From Seonamhaeicola sp. S2-3 (GTDB taxonomy: Bacteria; Bacteroidota; Bacteroidia; Flavobacteriales; Flavobacteriaceae), in the NCBI RefSeq assembly GCF_001971785.1, contig NZ_CP019389.1, positions 3,173,001 through 3,237,000 on the forward strand: a DNA stretch of 64,000 nt. The letters are read 5' to 3'. This document shows positions 9,076-18,155 of the stretch, piece by piece (positions within the stretch are counted from its first letter, which is position 1; each line of letters opens with the position of its first letter). The notes under the pieces were generated by a model that ran no database searches, was not told where the DNA came from, and saw only the letters and a program-made list of their open reading frames with translations. Position numbers and translations under genes: made by a program.

Positions 9076-11991
9076 TTATATGGGCATTGTTATAACCACT
9101 TTGGTACCTAAAGCTATTTGATTTTCATCATATAAATCTTCAATTTCAATGGCTATATCGCGTTTTAATTTGTTTTTTAATAAATGAACACGCTCTTCGT
9201 TAGCCTTAGTAGCAAAAGGTTTATATTCTCTATTGGAGCGTTTTAATTTTTCAGATTGTTTTCTACCTATACCATTATCTTCAACTGTGATTTGTAATTT
9301 ATGTTGCTGAATGGTTTTAACTTCAACCTTTAATTGCCTGTCGTTTAACTTGTGCAATAAACCGTGTTTTAAAGCATTTTCAACATAGGGTTGAATAAAC
9401 AACGACGGCACTTTTATTTGTTTCGTATTTAACCGTTTATCAATGGTAATATTATATTCTAATTCATCTTCAAAACGCACTTTTTCTAATTCTAAATACA
9501 GTTTTAAAGCGTTTAATTCTTCTTCTAAAGTGATTTCATTTTGCTGACTATAATCTAAATACATGCGAATTAACCGGCTAAATTTCACTAAATACGAGCT
9601 TGCCAGTTCTTTTTCATTCGAAATAATATAATCTTGAATAGAATTTAAAGCATTAAAAATAAAATGCGGATTCATTTGTGAACGCAAATTTTCTAGTCTT
9701 AAATTCGCAATTTTTTTATCGATTAATATTTTGTCTATTTCGGCAATACGCTGTGCTTCTTTTTGTTGTAATCGCCATCTAAAATACAACCAAATCCCTC
9801 CAAAAAATGTGGCTAAAACTACACCATAAAACCAATACGTTTCCCAAAATGGTTTTGTTATTTTAAAAGTAATCGGACTTGCAAAAACAGGCTGTTTTGC
9901 ACTTACATTTTTTGCTCTTAGCTCAAACTTATAAGTTCCACTTGGCAAACTATTAAAATTAACAAAGTGTGTATTTAATGGAATATTTTGCCAGCTAGTA
10001 TCAATCTGTTTTACACGGTATTGATAGTTGACGTGTTGATTGGATTGAAAACCGTTAGAGTTAAATGTTATATCTATTTTATTTAAACTGTAAGGCAATT
10101 TATAATGGTGTTGCACCAAGGTATCTCGATTGTTTATAGAAATTGTTTCTACCTTAACTTTAGCAGTTTTAAAACTTTTAAATAATGTTTTTGTTTTAGG
10201 AAGTGTGTAAAATACTTTTGGTAAGATTACAATAATTTGATCTTTAAGTACCAAAAAATCATTAACCGCAGTATTTAAACCATCTTGAGCACTTAATAAT
10301 CTAAGCGTTTTGCTTTTTAATTGATACTGAAATAAACCTTCATCTGTTGAAATCCAAAGCACTAAACCATCGGCATGAATAGCATTAATTTGAAGGTTTT
10401 CAGGAAGTTTTATTCCTGAAGGTTTTAGGGTGTTATTTTCGTATTTTAATAATCCGTTGTGTTGGGTTGCAATCCAAACCGTTCCGTTGGTTTTTGTTAG
10501 TGTATTAACTAGTAAACTTTTAGAGTTGAACGTGATTTCTTCTGCATTATATGTTTGGGTATTGTATTTGTAAAATCCGTCAATATAAGCCACAAACAAT
10601 TGATTGTTTAAAACAACAGAAGATTTCACACGACTTTCTTTAAGAATTTGTGTTTTATGATGATTAAACGGATTTTTATACACAATACCTTGACGATAAT
10701 TACCGTAAAACAGCGTGTTGTCGTCTATTTTTGAAAATGTTTTGGCAACCGAAAACAAGTTGTTTACATCAGTAATTTTTTCAGTTTTTAAATCAACTAT
10801 AAAAGATTCTGATGCATTAATACTAACAATTAATCGTTCATTCTTTGAATCATAATACAGTTTACCAATTATCTTTTTCCCTGGCAATTGCAGTGTTTTC
10901 ACTAAAATATCATTGTCGTAAAACAATAGTTTTCCATTGTTTGTAGCTAATACAAACTCATTATTTTTTAAACCAATAGATGCCGTAACTTTTGCTTCAA
11001 TAAAATCTAAAGTAAAACGTCTAATATTTAAGTTTGGAGACACAAACACACCATTATCTAATGTGGTAAACCAATAGTTTTTATTGAAATCTACCTCAAC
11101 ATCTGTAATAGATTCTGATTCAAATAATTGTTCTTTAAATATTAATTGATTTTGATTTAAATCAAACACAAATACTCCCGAACTAGTTAAAAACCAATAT
11201 TCATTGTTAAAATTCAGAAGTCCATAAATAGTTTCTTCTTGTATCTGTTTTGGAAGTTGTATTTTTTTTGCCAAGTCATTAACTCTATTTATGAGATAAA
11301 TAACATTGCCGTAATCGCTTTTGTATGTAAAAACCACAACATCTTTAAATGCAAATAATTTTGGCGATTGTATTCTTTTTAAACTATTGATTTCAAGAAT
11401 CTTTGTTGTTTTTTCTTGTTCAAACTTATAGATACAATGATGTTCTACATCTCCTTCAAAATTAATCACAAAAGTGTAGTTAATTTGATTATCACTAGCA
11501 TTACTAATGCACATACCTTCAAAAACCTTAGAAACTTCTTTTGTAGATTTGTCAATATTGTAAATGCCATTTATGGTAAATAATCTGATATGATTTTCTA
11601 AAATTTCATAAGGAGCTAATTGGCCTTTAACCAATTTACTGGCATCATAAAATAAATTTAAGCTATCGTCTTCGATATAAAAAATTTGTCCATAGATATT
11701 GTTACACCAAAGATTTCCATTGGCATCAAATTTTAATTGAAAAAGTGAATTTGATTTTTGTTCAGGATGATTAAAGTCTTCATATTCTTTACCATTATAT
11801 CTAAAAAGTCCTTTATCTGCAGCCAACCAAATGTAGTGCTGTTGGTCTTCAACAACATCATAAAACTCAACATCGGGTAAATAAGAACTATTTTGCAGGT
11901 AATTATATGTTGGGTTTTGACCCAAGAATGAGAAAGTATTAAGAAGTAATACTATTAAAATAAAATATTTTTGAAGGCCTTTTTGAGTCAC
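9076..11991 (-). CDS. Reg_prop/Y_Y_Y sensor histidine kinase, LytS type
   Basis: A 971-residue inner-membrane sensor. A signal peptide (about 1-24) leads into a large periplasmic two-component-regulator propeller region (about 40-640) with Reg_prop repeats such as HYIWLAADKGLFRYNG and TVWIATQHNGLLKY. A Y_Y_Y domain (about 655-720, ending SGTYKFELRAKN) precedes a single membrane helix (about 733-753, WFYGVVLATFFGGIWLYF). The cytoplasmic part is a His_kinase domain of the LytS/YehU family with the phosphorylated His776 in QMNPHFIFNALNSIQDYI, followed by an ATPase domain with VENALKHG and VEDNGIGR. It belongs with the LytTR regulator downstream. Unlike the hybrid two-component systems of polysaccharide loci, the kinase and regulator are separate proteins here, and no susC/susD pair is adjacent. 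Confidence 0.93.
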   Translation of the reverse strand: MTQKGLQKYFILIVLLLNTFSFLGQNPTYNYLQNSSYLPDVEFYDVVEDQQHYIWLAADKGLFRYNGKEYEDFNHPEQKSNSLFQLKFDANGNLWCNNIYGQIFYIEDDSLNLFYDASKLVKGQLAPYEILENHIRLFTINGIYNIDKSTKEVSKVFEGMCISNASDNQINYTFVINFEGDVEHHCIYKFEQEKTTKILEINSLKRIQSPKLFAFKDVVVFTYKSDYGNVIYLINRVNDLAKKIQLPKQIQEETIYGLLNFNNEYWFLTSSGVFVFDLNQNQLIFKEQLFESESITDVEVDFNKNYWFTTLDNGVFVSPNLNIRRFTLDFIEAKVTASIGLKNNEFVLATNNGKLLFYDNDILVKTLQLPGKKIIGKLYYDSKNERLIVSINASESFIVDLKTEKITDVNNLFSVAKTFSKIDDNTLFYGNYRQGIVYKNPFNHHKTQILKESRVKSSVVLNNQLFVAYIDGFYKYNTQTYNAEEITFNSKSLLVNTLTKTNGTVWIATQHNGLLKYENNTLKPSGIKLPENLQINAIHADGLVLWISTDEGLFQYQLKSKTLRLLSAQDGLNTAVNDFLVLKDQIIVILPKVFYTLPKTKTLFKSFKTAKVKVETISINNRDTLVQHHYKLPYSLNKIDITFNSNGFQSNQHVNYQYRVKQIDTSWQNIPLNTHFVNFNSLPSGTYKFELRAKNVSAKQPVFASPITFKITKPFWETYWFYGVVLATFFGGIWLYFRWRLQQKEAQRIAEIDKILIDKKIANLRLENLRSQMNPHFIFNALNSIQDYIISNEKELASSYLVKFSRLIRMYLDYSQQNEITLEEELNALKLYLELEKVRFEDELEYNITIDKRLNTKQIKVPSLFIQPYVENALKHGLLHKLNDRQLKVEVKTIQQHKLQITVEDNGIGRKQSEKLKRSNREYKPFATKANEERVHLLKNKLKRDIAIEIEDLYDENQIALGTKVVITMPI

Positions 11992-12102
11992 AAAACAAAC
12001 TTATCACATATTACTTAGTTTTAAAATAAGGATTTTCTGAAAACAGATGTTTTTTTTCTAAAATTAAGTTAATACCTTAAATATCTGTAAAAAACACTAA
12101 AT

Positions 12103-12127
12103 AAAAAAAGCGGCATAAAGCCGCTTT
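12103..12127 (-). terminator. Terminator of the LysM protein gene
   Basis: An 8-bp stem AAAGCGGC/GCCGCTTT with a 5-nt loop, followed by seven T on the minus strand, 25 bases beyond the gene's stop. Confidence 0.85.
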
Positions 12128-12152
12128 AGTATAAATAGATAGATTAAATTTT

Positions 12153-12533
12153 CTATAAATTTGGAATAACTAGTTCTTGATCTGGATAAATTAAATCTGG
12201 GTTCTTTAAAGTATCGCTATTTGCTTCAAAAATTTCTTTGTATTTCATGGCATCTCCATAGTAATGTTTAGCTATTTTACCTAAAGTTTCACCACTTTTT
12301 ACAACATGTCTGTGGTAAACACTTTCGTCTGCAACCTTAATGTCTGCCATAATATCAGATGGATTTTCACCACCAATTTCTTTTATTTTATCCCAAATTA
12401 GGTTTTTTTCATACTGGGTATTTGCTGTACCCCATACTTTAAGCATATCGCCTTCTACTTGCACATCACCGTTTTTAATATTTAAAGATTCTCCTAAATC
12501 TAAAACGTCTTGATATTTTGCTTTTACTGCCAT
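12153..12533 (-). CDS. Small LysM protein, Kbp (YgaU)-like
   Basis: A 126-residue protein with an N-terminal BON-like half (about 1-65, containing GDVQVEGDMLKVWGTAN) and a C-terminal LysM domain (about 74-126, HVVKSGETLGKIAKHYYGD ... NPDLIYPDQELVIP). This order and length match E. coli Kbp/YgaU, a potassium-binding protein; the flavobacterial homologues are usually annotated only as LysM peptidoglycan-binding proteins. There is no signal peptide, so it is likely cytoplasmic, as Kbp is. The gene stands alone and divergently from rpsA, with its own terminator. The K+-binding role is inferred from domain order only. Confidence 0.85.
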   Translation of the reverse strand: MAVKAKYQDVLDLGESLNIKNGDVQVEGDMLKVWGTANTQYEKNLIWDKIKEIGGENPSDIMADIKVADESVYHRHVVKSGETLGKIAKHYYGDAMKYKEIFEANSDTLKNPDLIYPDQELVIPNL

Positions 12534-12691
12534 TTTTAAAAATTTATATTAATGTTAAGGTTAAATATAATGAATTTATTAAGGTAATACCTTATTAAAA
12601 TTTAAGTTTCTGTTAATTAAGACACAAGATATTTTAAATAGTCACATTTAATATTGTTTGTTCATTTTTAGGTAATTAAGTCAATAATGTG

Positions 12692-12699
12692 TATTTTTG
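12692..12699 (+). promoter_or_regulatory. -7 box of the rpsA promoter
   Basis: TATTTTTG fits the Bacteroidetes -7 consensus TAnnTTTG. A weak TTA at 12668-12670 could serve as the -33 element (spacer 21). Transcription would begin near 12706, giving a leader of about 160 nt before rpsA. Confidence 0.55.
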
Positions 12700-12705
12700 C
12701 GCTCC

Positions 12706-12864
12706 TTTTGGCGAATTATGGAAAGACAAAGGGAACGGAATAGTAGTAAAATTAACACTTCTGTGTGTTATTTGCTTAATTCTTTCCAAGCATGCAGAAT
12801 ACAAATCACAATGTAATTGCTTTTCCGTATATAAGCGGAAATTCAAACATTGTTTAATTATTAA
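12706..12864 (+). promoter_or_regulatory. Long 5' leader of rpsA with two hairpins
   Basis: About 160 nt separate the predicted transcription start from the rpsA ATG. The leader holds a 6-bp hairpin TAACAC/GTGTTA (12753-12758 with 12765-12770) and a hairpin TTTCCG/CGGAAA (12822-12827 with 12836-12841) ending 23 nt before the ATG. E. coli S1 represses its own translation through its leader, so an autoregulatory role is plausible; this is inference. I see no match to a named leader family. Confidence 0.4.
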
Positions 12865-14700
12865 ATGGCTGAAAAAGCAAAACAAGCTGAAGTTGAAGCA
12901 CAAGAAAATTCAACAGAAAAAGAAGCTCCAGTAGTATCTGAAGCTCAAGCAAATCCTGAAAAATTCTTAAAAGAGTTTAACTGGCACAATTACCAAGAAG
13001 GTATTGATGAAGTTGATGATAAACAACTTGAAGAATTTGAAAAATTAGTAGCAGAAAACTTTGTAGACACTTTAAATGATGAAGTTGTAGAAGGTACAGT
13101 AGTTCACATTTCTGATAGAGATGCAATTATTGATATCAATGCAAAATCTGAAGGTGTTATTTCTTTAAATGAGTTTCGCTACAATCCAAACTTAAAAGTA
13201 GGAGACAAAGTAGAAGTATTAATTGATGTACGTGAAGACGCTACAGGGCAATTAGTATTATCTCACAGAAAAGCAAGAGTAATTAAAGCATGGGATCGTG
13301 TAAATAAAGCACACGAAACTGGTGAAATTGTTAACGGTTTTGTTAAATGCAGAACTAAAGGAGGTATGATTGTAGATGTTTTTGGAATTGAAGCATTCTT
13401 ACCAGGATCTCAAATTGATGTAAAACCAATTAGAGATTACGACCAGTATGTTAACAAAACTATGGAATTCAAGGTTGTTAAAATTAACCACGAATTTAAA
13501 AACGTAGTAGTTTCTCATAAAGCTTTAATTGAAGCTGATATTGAAGAACAAAAGAAAGAAATTATTGGTCAGTTAGAAAAAGGTCAAGTATTAGAAGGTG
13601 TTGTTAAAAACGTAACATCTTACGGTGTATTTATTGATCTTGGTGGTGTAGATGGATTAATTCATATTACAGATCTTTCTTGGTCTAGAATTAATCACCC
13701 TAACGAAATTGTAGAATTAGACCAAAAACTTAATGTTGTAATCCTTGATTTTGATGAAGATAAATCAAGAATCCAATTAGGATTAAAACAATTAAGCAAA
13801 CACCCATGGGAAGCTCTTGCAGAAGAGGTGAAAGTAGGTGATAAAGTAAAAGGTAAAGTTGTTGTAATTGCAGATTACGGTGCGTTTATTGAAGTAGCTG
13901 ATGGTGTTGAAGGATTAATTCACGTTTCTGAAATGTCATGGTCTACGCATTTACGTTCTGCTCAAGATTTTGTTTCTGTAGGTGATGAAGTTGAAGCAGT
14001 TATCTTAACACTTGATAGAGAAGACAGAAAAATGTCTTTAGGTATTAAGCAATTAACTCCAGACCCTTGGACAGATATTACTGGTAAATATCCATTAGGT
14101 TCTAAGCACACAGGTGTTGTACGTAACTTTACAAACTTTGGTGTTTTTGTAGAATTAGAAGAAGGTATTGATGGGTTAATTTATATCTCAGATTTATCTT
14201 GGACTAAGAAAATTAAGCACCCAAGTGAGTTCTGTTCTGTAGGAGATAAATTAGATGTTATTGTATTAGAATTAGATGTTGAAGGACGTAAATTAAGTTT
14301 AGGTCACAAACAAACTACTGAAAATCCTTGGGATAAATACGAAACAGAATTTGCTATAGATACAACTCATAAAGCAACTATTGAAGAAATAGTTGACAAA
14401 GGAGCTACTGTTAAATTTAATGATGATATCGTAGCATTTGTGCCTACTCGTCATTTAGAAAAAGAAGATGGTAGCAAACTTAAAAAAGGTGAAGAAGCTG
14501 AATTTAAAATCATTGAGTTTAGCAAAGAATTTAAACGTGTTGTAGCATCTCATACAGCAATCTTTAAAGAAGAGGAAGCTAAAAACGTTAAAGCGGCAGC
14601 TAAAAAAGCAGCAGCAGCAGCGGCAGAAGCTAAACCAACTTTAGGAGACGCTAATGATGCTTTACAAGCGCTTAAAGATAAATTAGACGGAAAATCTTAA
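12865..14700 (+). CDS. rpsA: 30S ribosomal protein S1
   Basis: Ribosomal protein S1, which binds mRNA on the small subunit. After an acidic N-terminal extension (about 1-70, rich in Glu/Ala), six S1 (OB-fold) repeats can be followed, starting near residues 75, 156, 242, 328, 414 and 500. Typical cores are GVFIDLGGVDGLIHITDLSW and GAFIEVADGVEGLIHVSEMS. The C-terminus is an alanine-rich tail (KAAAKKAAAAAAEAKP) ending in a short helix. The total of 611 residues is longer than E. coli S1 (557) because of the terminal extensions, as is usual in Bacteroidetes. The ATG at 12865 is chosen because the homologous acidic N-terminus begins there. The gene is monocistronic, with a clear terminator. Confidence 0.97.
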   Translation: MAEKAKQAEVEAQENSTEKEAPVVSEAQANPEKFLKEFNWHNYQEGIDEVDDKQLEEFEKLVAENFVDTLNDEVVEGTVVHISDRDAIIDINAKSEGVISLNEFRYNPNLKVGDKVEVLIDVREDATGQLVLSHRKARVIKAWDRVNKAHETGEIVNGFVKCRTKGGMIVDVFGIEAFLPGSQIDVKPIRDYDQYVNKTMEFKVVKINHEFKNVVVSHKALIEADIEEQKKEIIGQLEKGQVLEGVVKNVTSYGVFIDLGGVDGLIHITDLSWSRINHPNEIVELDQKLNVVILDFDEDKSRIQLGLKQLSKHPWEALAEEVKVGDKVKGKVVVIADYGAFIEVADGVEGLIHVSEMSWSTHLRSAQDFVSVGDEVEAVILTLDREDRKMSLGIKQLTPDPWTDITGKYPLGSKHTGVVRNFTNFGVFVELEEGIDGLIYISDLSWTKKIKHPSEFCSVGDKLDVIVLELDVEGRKLSLGHKQTTENPWDKYETEFAIDTTHKATIEEIVDKGATVKFNDDIVAFVPTRHLEKEDGSKLKKGEEAEFKIIEFSKEFKRVVASHTAIFKEEEAKNVKAAAKKAAAAAAEAKPTLGDANDALQALKDKLDGKS

Positions 14701-14720
14701 TAAGATATTCTAAATAAATA

Positions 14721-14751
14721 AAAAGCCTTCAAGAAATTGAAGGCTTTTTTT
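14721..14751 (+). terminator. Terminator of rpsA
   Basis: A 10-bp perfect stem AAGCCTTCAA/TTGAAGGCTT closed by a GAAA tetraloop and followed by T residues, 20 bases after the rpsA stop. Confidence 0.92.
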
Positions 14752-14810
14752 GTTTTCAATTATAAGGTATATCATTAATGTTTTATGTTTTAACTTCTAA
14801 TTTTTTGCAT

Positions 14811-14818
14811 TACCTTTG
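14811..14818 (+). promoter_or_regulatory. -7 box upstream of pyrR
   Basis: TACCTTTG is a perfect match to TAnnTTTG. Transcription would start about 19 nt before the pyrR ATG, too short a leader for a PyrR-type attenuator; no such attenuator is visible. Confidence 0.6.
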
Positions 14819-14843
14819 TAAGCCAAATACGTTTGGATAGTAT

Positions 14844-15383
14844 ATGAGTCAAAAAGTTTTACTTAACGCAAAAGAGGTAAACATCATTCTTCACCGATTG
14901 GCTTGTCAACTTATTGAAAACCATAATGATTTCTCTAACACAGTTTTAATTGGTATACAGCCTAGAGGTAAATACTTGGCAAATCGTTTGGCTAAAATGC
15001 TAACCGAAGACTATAAAGTTAAGAACATACAATTAGGACATCTAGATATTACGTTTTTTAGAGACGATTTTAGACGAGGAGAAAAAATTCTTGAAGCCAA
15101 TACTACTGAAATTGACTTTCTGGTAGAAAATAAAAACGTGGTTTTTATTGATGATGTTTTATATACAGGCAGAAGCATTCGGTCTGCATTAACAGCAATT
15201 CAATCATTTGGTAGACCCAATGAAATTGAACTTTTAACGTTAATAGACAGGCGTTTTAGTAGGCATTTGCCAATTCAACCTAATTACAGAGGTCGTCAAG
15301 TAGATGCTATAAACAAAGAAAGAGTTAAAGTAAACTGGAAAGAAAATGATAAAGAAGACGCTGTTTACTTAATTGAAACATAA
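14844..15383 (+). CDS. pyrR: PyrR-family phosphoribosyltransferase
   Basis: Member of the PyrR family: a uracil phosphoribosyltransferase that in Bacillus is also the RNA-binding attenuator of the pyr operon. The 179 residues contain the PRPP-binding motif VVFIDDVLYTGRSIRSA (about residues 99-115), IGIQPRGKYLANRL near 37-50 and the PyrR-typical DITFFRDD. It heads an operon with pyrB (42 bases to the pyrB start). The leader upstream is very short and shows no antiterminator/terminator pair, so either the regulatory mode differs from Bacillus or only the enzymatic or a sensing function is used. Confidence 0.93.
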   Translation: MSQKVLLNAKEVNIILHRLACQLIENHNDFSNTVLIGIQPRGKYLANRLAKMLTEDYKVKNIQLGHLDITFFRDDFRRGEKILEANTTEIDFLVENKNVVFIDDVLYTGRSIRSALTAIQSFGRPNEIELLTLIDRRFSRHLPIQPNYRGRQVDAINKERVKVNWKENDKEDAVYLIET

Positions 15384-15425
15384 ATATTAACTAAAGTTTT
15401 TAAACTTTAAACTTTAAACTTAACA

Positions 15426-16355
15426 ATGAGCGAATTAAGTGTTAATCACTTATTAGGAATTAAATATCTTAACCAAAAAGATATTCAACTTATTTTTGAA
15501 ACAGCCGATCATTTTAAAGAGGTTATTAATAGATCTATTAAAAAAGTACCTTCGCTAAGAGATATTACTATTGCCAACTTATTTTTTGAAAATTCCACAA
15601 GAACAAAATTATCATTTGAACTAGCCGAAAAACGCTTGTCTGCAGATGTTATAAATTTTTCATCAGGACAATCATCAGTAAAAAAAGGAGAAACTTTAAT
15701 AGATACCGTTAACAACATTTTATCAATGAAAGTAGATATGGTTGTTATGCGTCATCCTAATCCAGGAGCAGGAATATTTTTATCAAAACATGTAAATGCA
15801 AGTATTGTAAATGCAGGCGATGGAGCGCATGAACATCCAACCCAAGCGCTATTAGATTCCTATTCTATAAGAGAAAAACTAGGTGAAGTAGGGGGGAAAA
15901 AAATAGTAATAGTTGGAGATATTTTACACAGTAGAGTAGCATTATCAAACATATTTGCGTTGCAATTACAAGGCGCAGAAGTTATGGTTTGTGGCCCTAA
16001 AACTTTATTACCAAAATATATTGATAAACTTGGGGTTAAAGTAGAAACAAATTTGCGAAAAGCATTAAATTGGTGTGATGTAGCCAATATGTTACGCGTA
16101 CAAAATGAACGTATGGATATAAGTTATTTTCCATCAACAAGAGAGTACACACAACAGTTTGGTGTTAGTAAAGAGTTGTTAAACTCTTTAGATAAAGAAA
16201 TAACAATCATGCACCCTGGTCCAATTAACAGAGGTGTAGAAATTACTAGTGATGTAGCAGATTCTAACCAGTCAATTATTCTAGATCAAGTAGAAAATGG
16301 TGTAGCAATAAGAATGGCTGTTATTTACTTACTAGCATCAAAAATAAAACAGTAA
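15426..16355 (+). CDS. pyrB: Aspartate carbamoyltransferase catalytic subunit
   Basis: Catalyses carbamoyl phosphate + L-aspartate to N-carbamoyl-L-aspartate, the committed step of pyrimidine synthesis. The carbamoyl-phosphate motif FENSTRTKLSFE lies at about residues 57-68, with HPNPGAG, the HPTQALLD motif (about 138-145) and MHPGPINRGVEI near 262-273. The 309 residues are standard for a class with an unfused catalytic chain. No regulatory subunit gene (pyrI) is present beside it. Cotranscribed with pyrR upstream and the 110-residue gene 3 bases downstream. Confidence 0.96.
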   Translation: MSELSVNHLLGIKYLNQKDIQLIFETADHFKEVINRSIKKVPSLRDITIANLFFENSTRTKLSFELAEKRLSADVINFSSGQSSVKKGETLIDTVNNILSMKVDMVVMRHPNPGAGIFLSKHVNASIVNAGDGAHEHPTQALLDSYSIREKLGEVGGKKIVIVGDILHSRVALSNIFALQLQGAEVMVCGPKTLLPKYIDKLGVKVETNLRKALNWCDVANMLRVQNERMDISYFPSTREYTQQFGVSKELLNSLDKEITIMHPGPINRGVEITSDVADSNQSIILDQVENGVAIRMAVIYLLASKIKQ

Positions 16356-16358
16356 ATT

Positions 16359-16691
16359 ATGATTTTTGATCAAGACGGAAATATTACCATTGTAACTCAA
16401 GAAAAAGCCACAATTATAGAGTTAGTTAAAAAACTTCAGGCTTTATACCCAAAGTATAAAAACAATAATATTATAGTTAATTTAACAACACTAAACAAAA
16501 TTAGTTTAGAAGAAATAGTTGAGTTTTTACAACTATCTAATACACATAGAGCAGCTAAACAATCTTTTGTAATAGTTACTAATAAAATAGATTTAGAAGA
16601 AGTTCCAGATGAAATTATAGTTGTGCCTACCATACAAGAAGCCTATGATATTATTGAAATGGAAGAAATGGAACGAGATTTAGGGCTTTAA
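16359..16691 (+). CDS. STAS-like small protein of unknown function
   Basis: A 110-residue cytoplasmic protein between pyrB (3-base gap) and rnz (60-base gap), so probably in the pyrR-pyrB-rnz transcript. The pattern, NNIIVNLTTLNKISLEEIVEF followed by an alternating helix/strand region and a C-terminal helix (TIQEAYDIIEMEEMERDLGL), looks like a STAS (anti-sigma-factor antagonist) fold. There is no obvious phosphorylatable Ser in the usual D-S-x-G context. Homologues next to rnz are sometimes labelled ribonuclease Z by proximity only; no metallo-beta-lactamase motif is present. The fold call is inference; function unknown. Confidence 0.75.
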   Translation: MIFDQDGNITIVTQEKATIIELVKKLQALYPKYKNNNIIVNLTTLNKISLEEIVEFLQLSNTHRAAKQSFVIVTNKIDLEEVPDEIIVVPTIQEAYDIIEMEEMERDLGL

Positions 16692-16751
16692 AATATAAAT
16701 TTGTTAACTGTTAGATTAACTAAACAGTAAACAAATGAACAAAAACAATTA

Positions 16752-17657
16752 ATGAAATTAACCATTTTAGGCTGTTATAGTGCCACACCAAGAATTTTAA
16801 CCAATCCAACATCTCAGGTTTTAGAGGTGCAAGGACATATGTTTTTAATTGATTGTGGAGAAGGTACCCAAGTAGAGCTAAGAAGACACAAAATAAAGTT
16901 TAATAGAATTAAACACGTATTTATTTCTCATTTACATGGTGATCATTTTTTTGGTTTAGCTGGCTTAATTTCAACTTTTAGACTACTTACAAGAGAAGCA
17001 GATTTACATATTTACGGTCCAAAAGGCATTAAAGAAGTTATTACATTACAGATGAAATTAGCCGATTCCTGGACTAATTATAATCTTATTTTTCATGAAT
17101 TAACTTCAACAGAATCTGAATTAATTTTTGAAGATGAAAAGGTAGAAGTACATACCATTCCTTTAAATCATAGAATATATACCAATGGTTTTCTATTTAA
17201 AGAAAAAGAAGGAAAGCGAAAATTAAATATTAAGGAAGTTGAAGAAGCTAATATTAATGTAGCTTATTATAGAAAACTAACACAAGGTTTTGATGTTGAA
17301 AATGAAGATGGAGTAATCATAAAAAATGAAACCGTTACAAAACGTGGTGATAAGCCAAAAAGTTATGCCTTTTGTAGCGATACTATGTATAAAGAAGACA
17401 TTGTGCCATTAATAAAACATGTAGACTTATTATATCATGAATCTACATTTTTAGAAACTCAAGCACATTTAGCCCCAAAAACTAAGCATTCTACTGCAAA
17501 ACAAGCCGCTACCATTGCAAAAAAAGCAAATGTAGGCAAGTTGTTATTAGGGCACTATTCTACGCGTTATAAAGACCTTAATGGCTTTAAAACAGAAGCG
17601 CAAGAAGTATTTGAGCCTGTTGAATTAGCAGAAGACGGTAAAACTTTTGAAGTTTAA
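16752..17657 (+). CDS. rnz: Ribonuclease Z
   Basis: Zinc endonuclease (metallo-beta-lactamase fold) that removes the 3' trailer of tRNA precursors. Key features are the N-terminal LTILGCYSATPR, the metal-binding motif SHLHGDHFFGLAG (about residues 60-72), further ligands in TIPLNHRIYTNGF, FCSDT (about 210-214) and the C-terminal GHYSTRYKD (about 272-280). The long exosite insertion near 150-205 fits the bacterial short-form RNase Z. Length 301 residues is typical. Its last 4 bases overlap the convergent gene on the other strand. Confidence 0.95.
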   Translation: MKLTILGCYSATPRILTNPTSQVLEVQGHMFLIDCGEGTQVELRRHKIKFNRIKHVFISHLHGDHFFGLAGLISTFRLLTREADLHIYGPKGIKEVITLQMKLADSWTNYNLIFHELTSTESELIFEDEKVEVHTIPLNHRIYTNGFLFKEKEGKRKLNIKEVEEANINVAYYRKLTQGFDVENEDGVIIKNETVTKRGDKPKSYAFCSDTMYKEDIVPLIKHVDLLYHESTFLETQAHLAPKTKHSTAKQAATIAKKANVGKLLLGHYSTRYKDLNGFKTEAQEVFEPVELAEDGKTFEV

Positions 17658-18067
17658 TTTAACTCCTTCAGTTTAACTATCCAATCTATTGCTTCATCTA
17701 AAGATAAACATCTTTTTATACTATTTTCAGAAAACTGTTTTTCTATTGTAGCATTCATAAAAGTCATGGTGCTATAAGTAACAATAGCTCCTGCCGCAAT
17801 CATATTATATTCTTCCTTAACCATATTCCATGATTGAGGATTTATAGAGTATGAGTTTACCCTGTTAGAAATATAGCCTAATTTTACGTCACTTCCATAA
17901 AAAGCAACAGCCTCTTCCATAACTTCTTTTATCATTTTCCAATCAAAATGAAATCCTTCGTTTACTTCAGACAAGATAAATTTTTCAAAAAAATAAAAAT
18001 TTCCAAAAGGTTTTACAATTTCAACATGCTTAAGGGTGTTAAAAAACTTAGAATTTTTAAATTTCAT
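17654..18067 (-). CDS. Conserved-looking protein of unknown function
   Basis: A 137-residue cytoplasmic protein, convergent with rnz and overlapping it by 4 bases. The sequence alternates strands and helices (FYFFEKFILSEVNEGFHFDW, VKLGYISNRVNSYSINPQSW, and a C-terminal LSLDEAIDWIVKLKEL). This arrangement recalls SpoIIAA/STAS-like proteins common in flavobacteria, but no diagnostic motif is visible. There is no signal peptide. The start is the first ATG of the frame, with a typical AT-rich upstream region shared with the divergent pdxH. Function unknown. Confidence 0.7.
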   Translation of the reverse strand: MKFKNSKFFNTLKHVEIVKPFGNFYFFEKFILSEVNEGFHFDWKMIKEVMEEAVAFYGSDVKLGYISNRVNSYSINPQSWNMVKEEYNMIAAGAIVTYSTMTFMNATIEKQFSENSIKRCLSLDEAIDWIVKLKELN

Positions 18068-18155
18068 AATTAGTTATTAGGGGCATCAAACTTAATAAAG
18101 TTCTTTAATATTTAATAGCTAATGTGACATTTAATTTTTGTTATTTTGTATTATT

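Noticed and set aside
12689-12934. 81-codon plus-strand open frame across the rpsA leader
   Set aside because: It runs into the rpsA coding region in another frame, ends in a lysine run, starts within or before the promoter box and has no plausible protein features.
14700-14843. PyrR-type attenuator before pyrR
   Set aside because: The hairpin at 14721-14751 is the rpsA terminator, upstream of the pyrR promoter box; the remaining leader is about 19 nt.
16359-16691. A label of ribonuclease Z for the 110-residue protein before rnz
   Set aside because: It has no metallo-beta-lactamase motif; the true rnz with HLHGDH follows at 16752.
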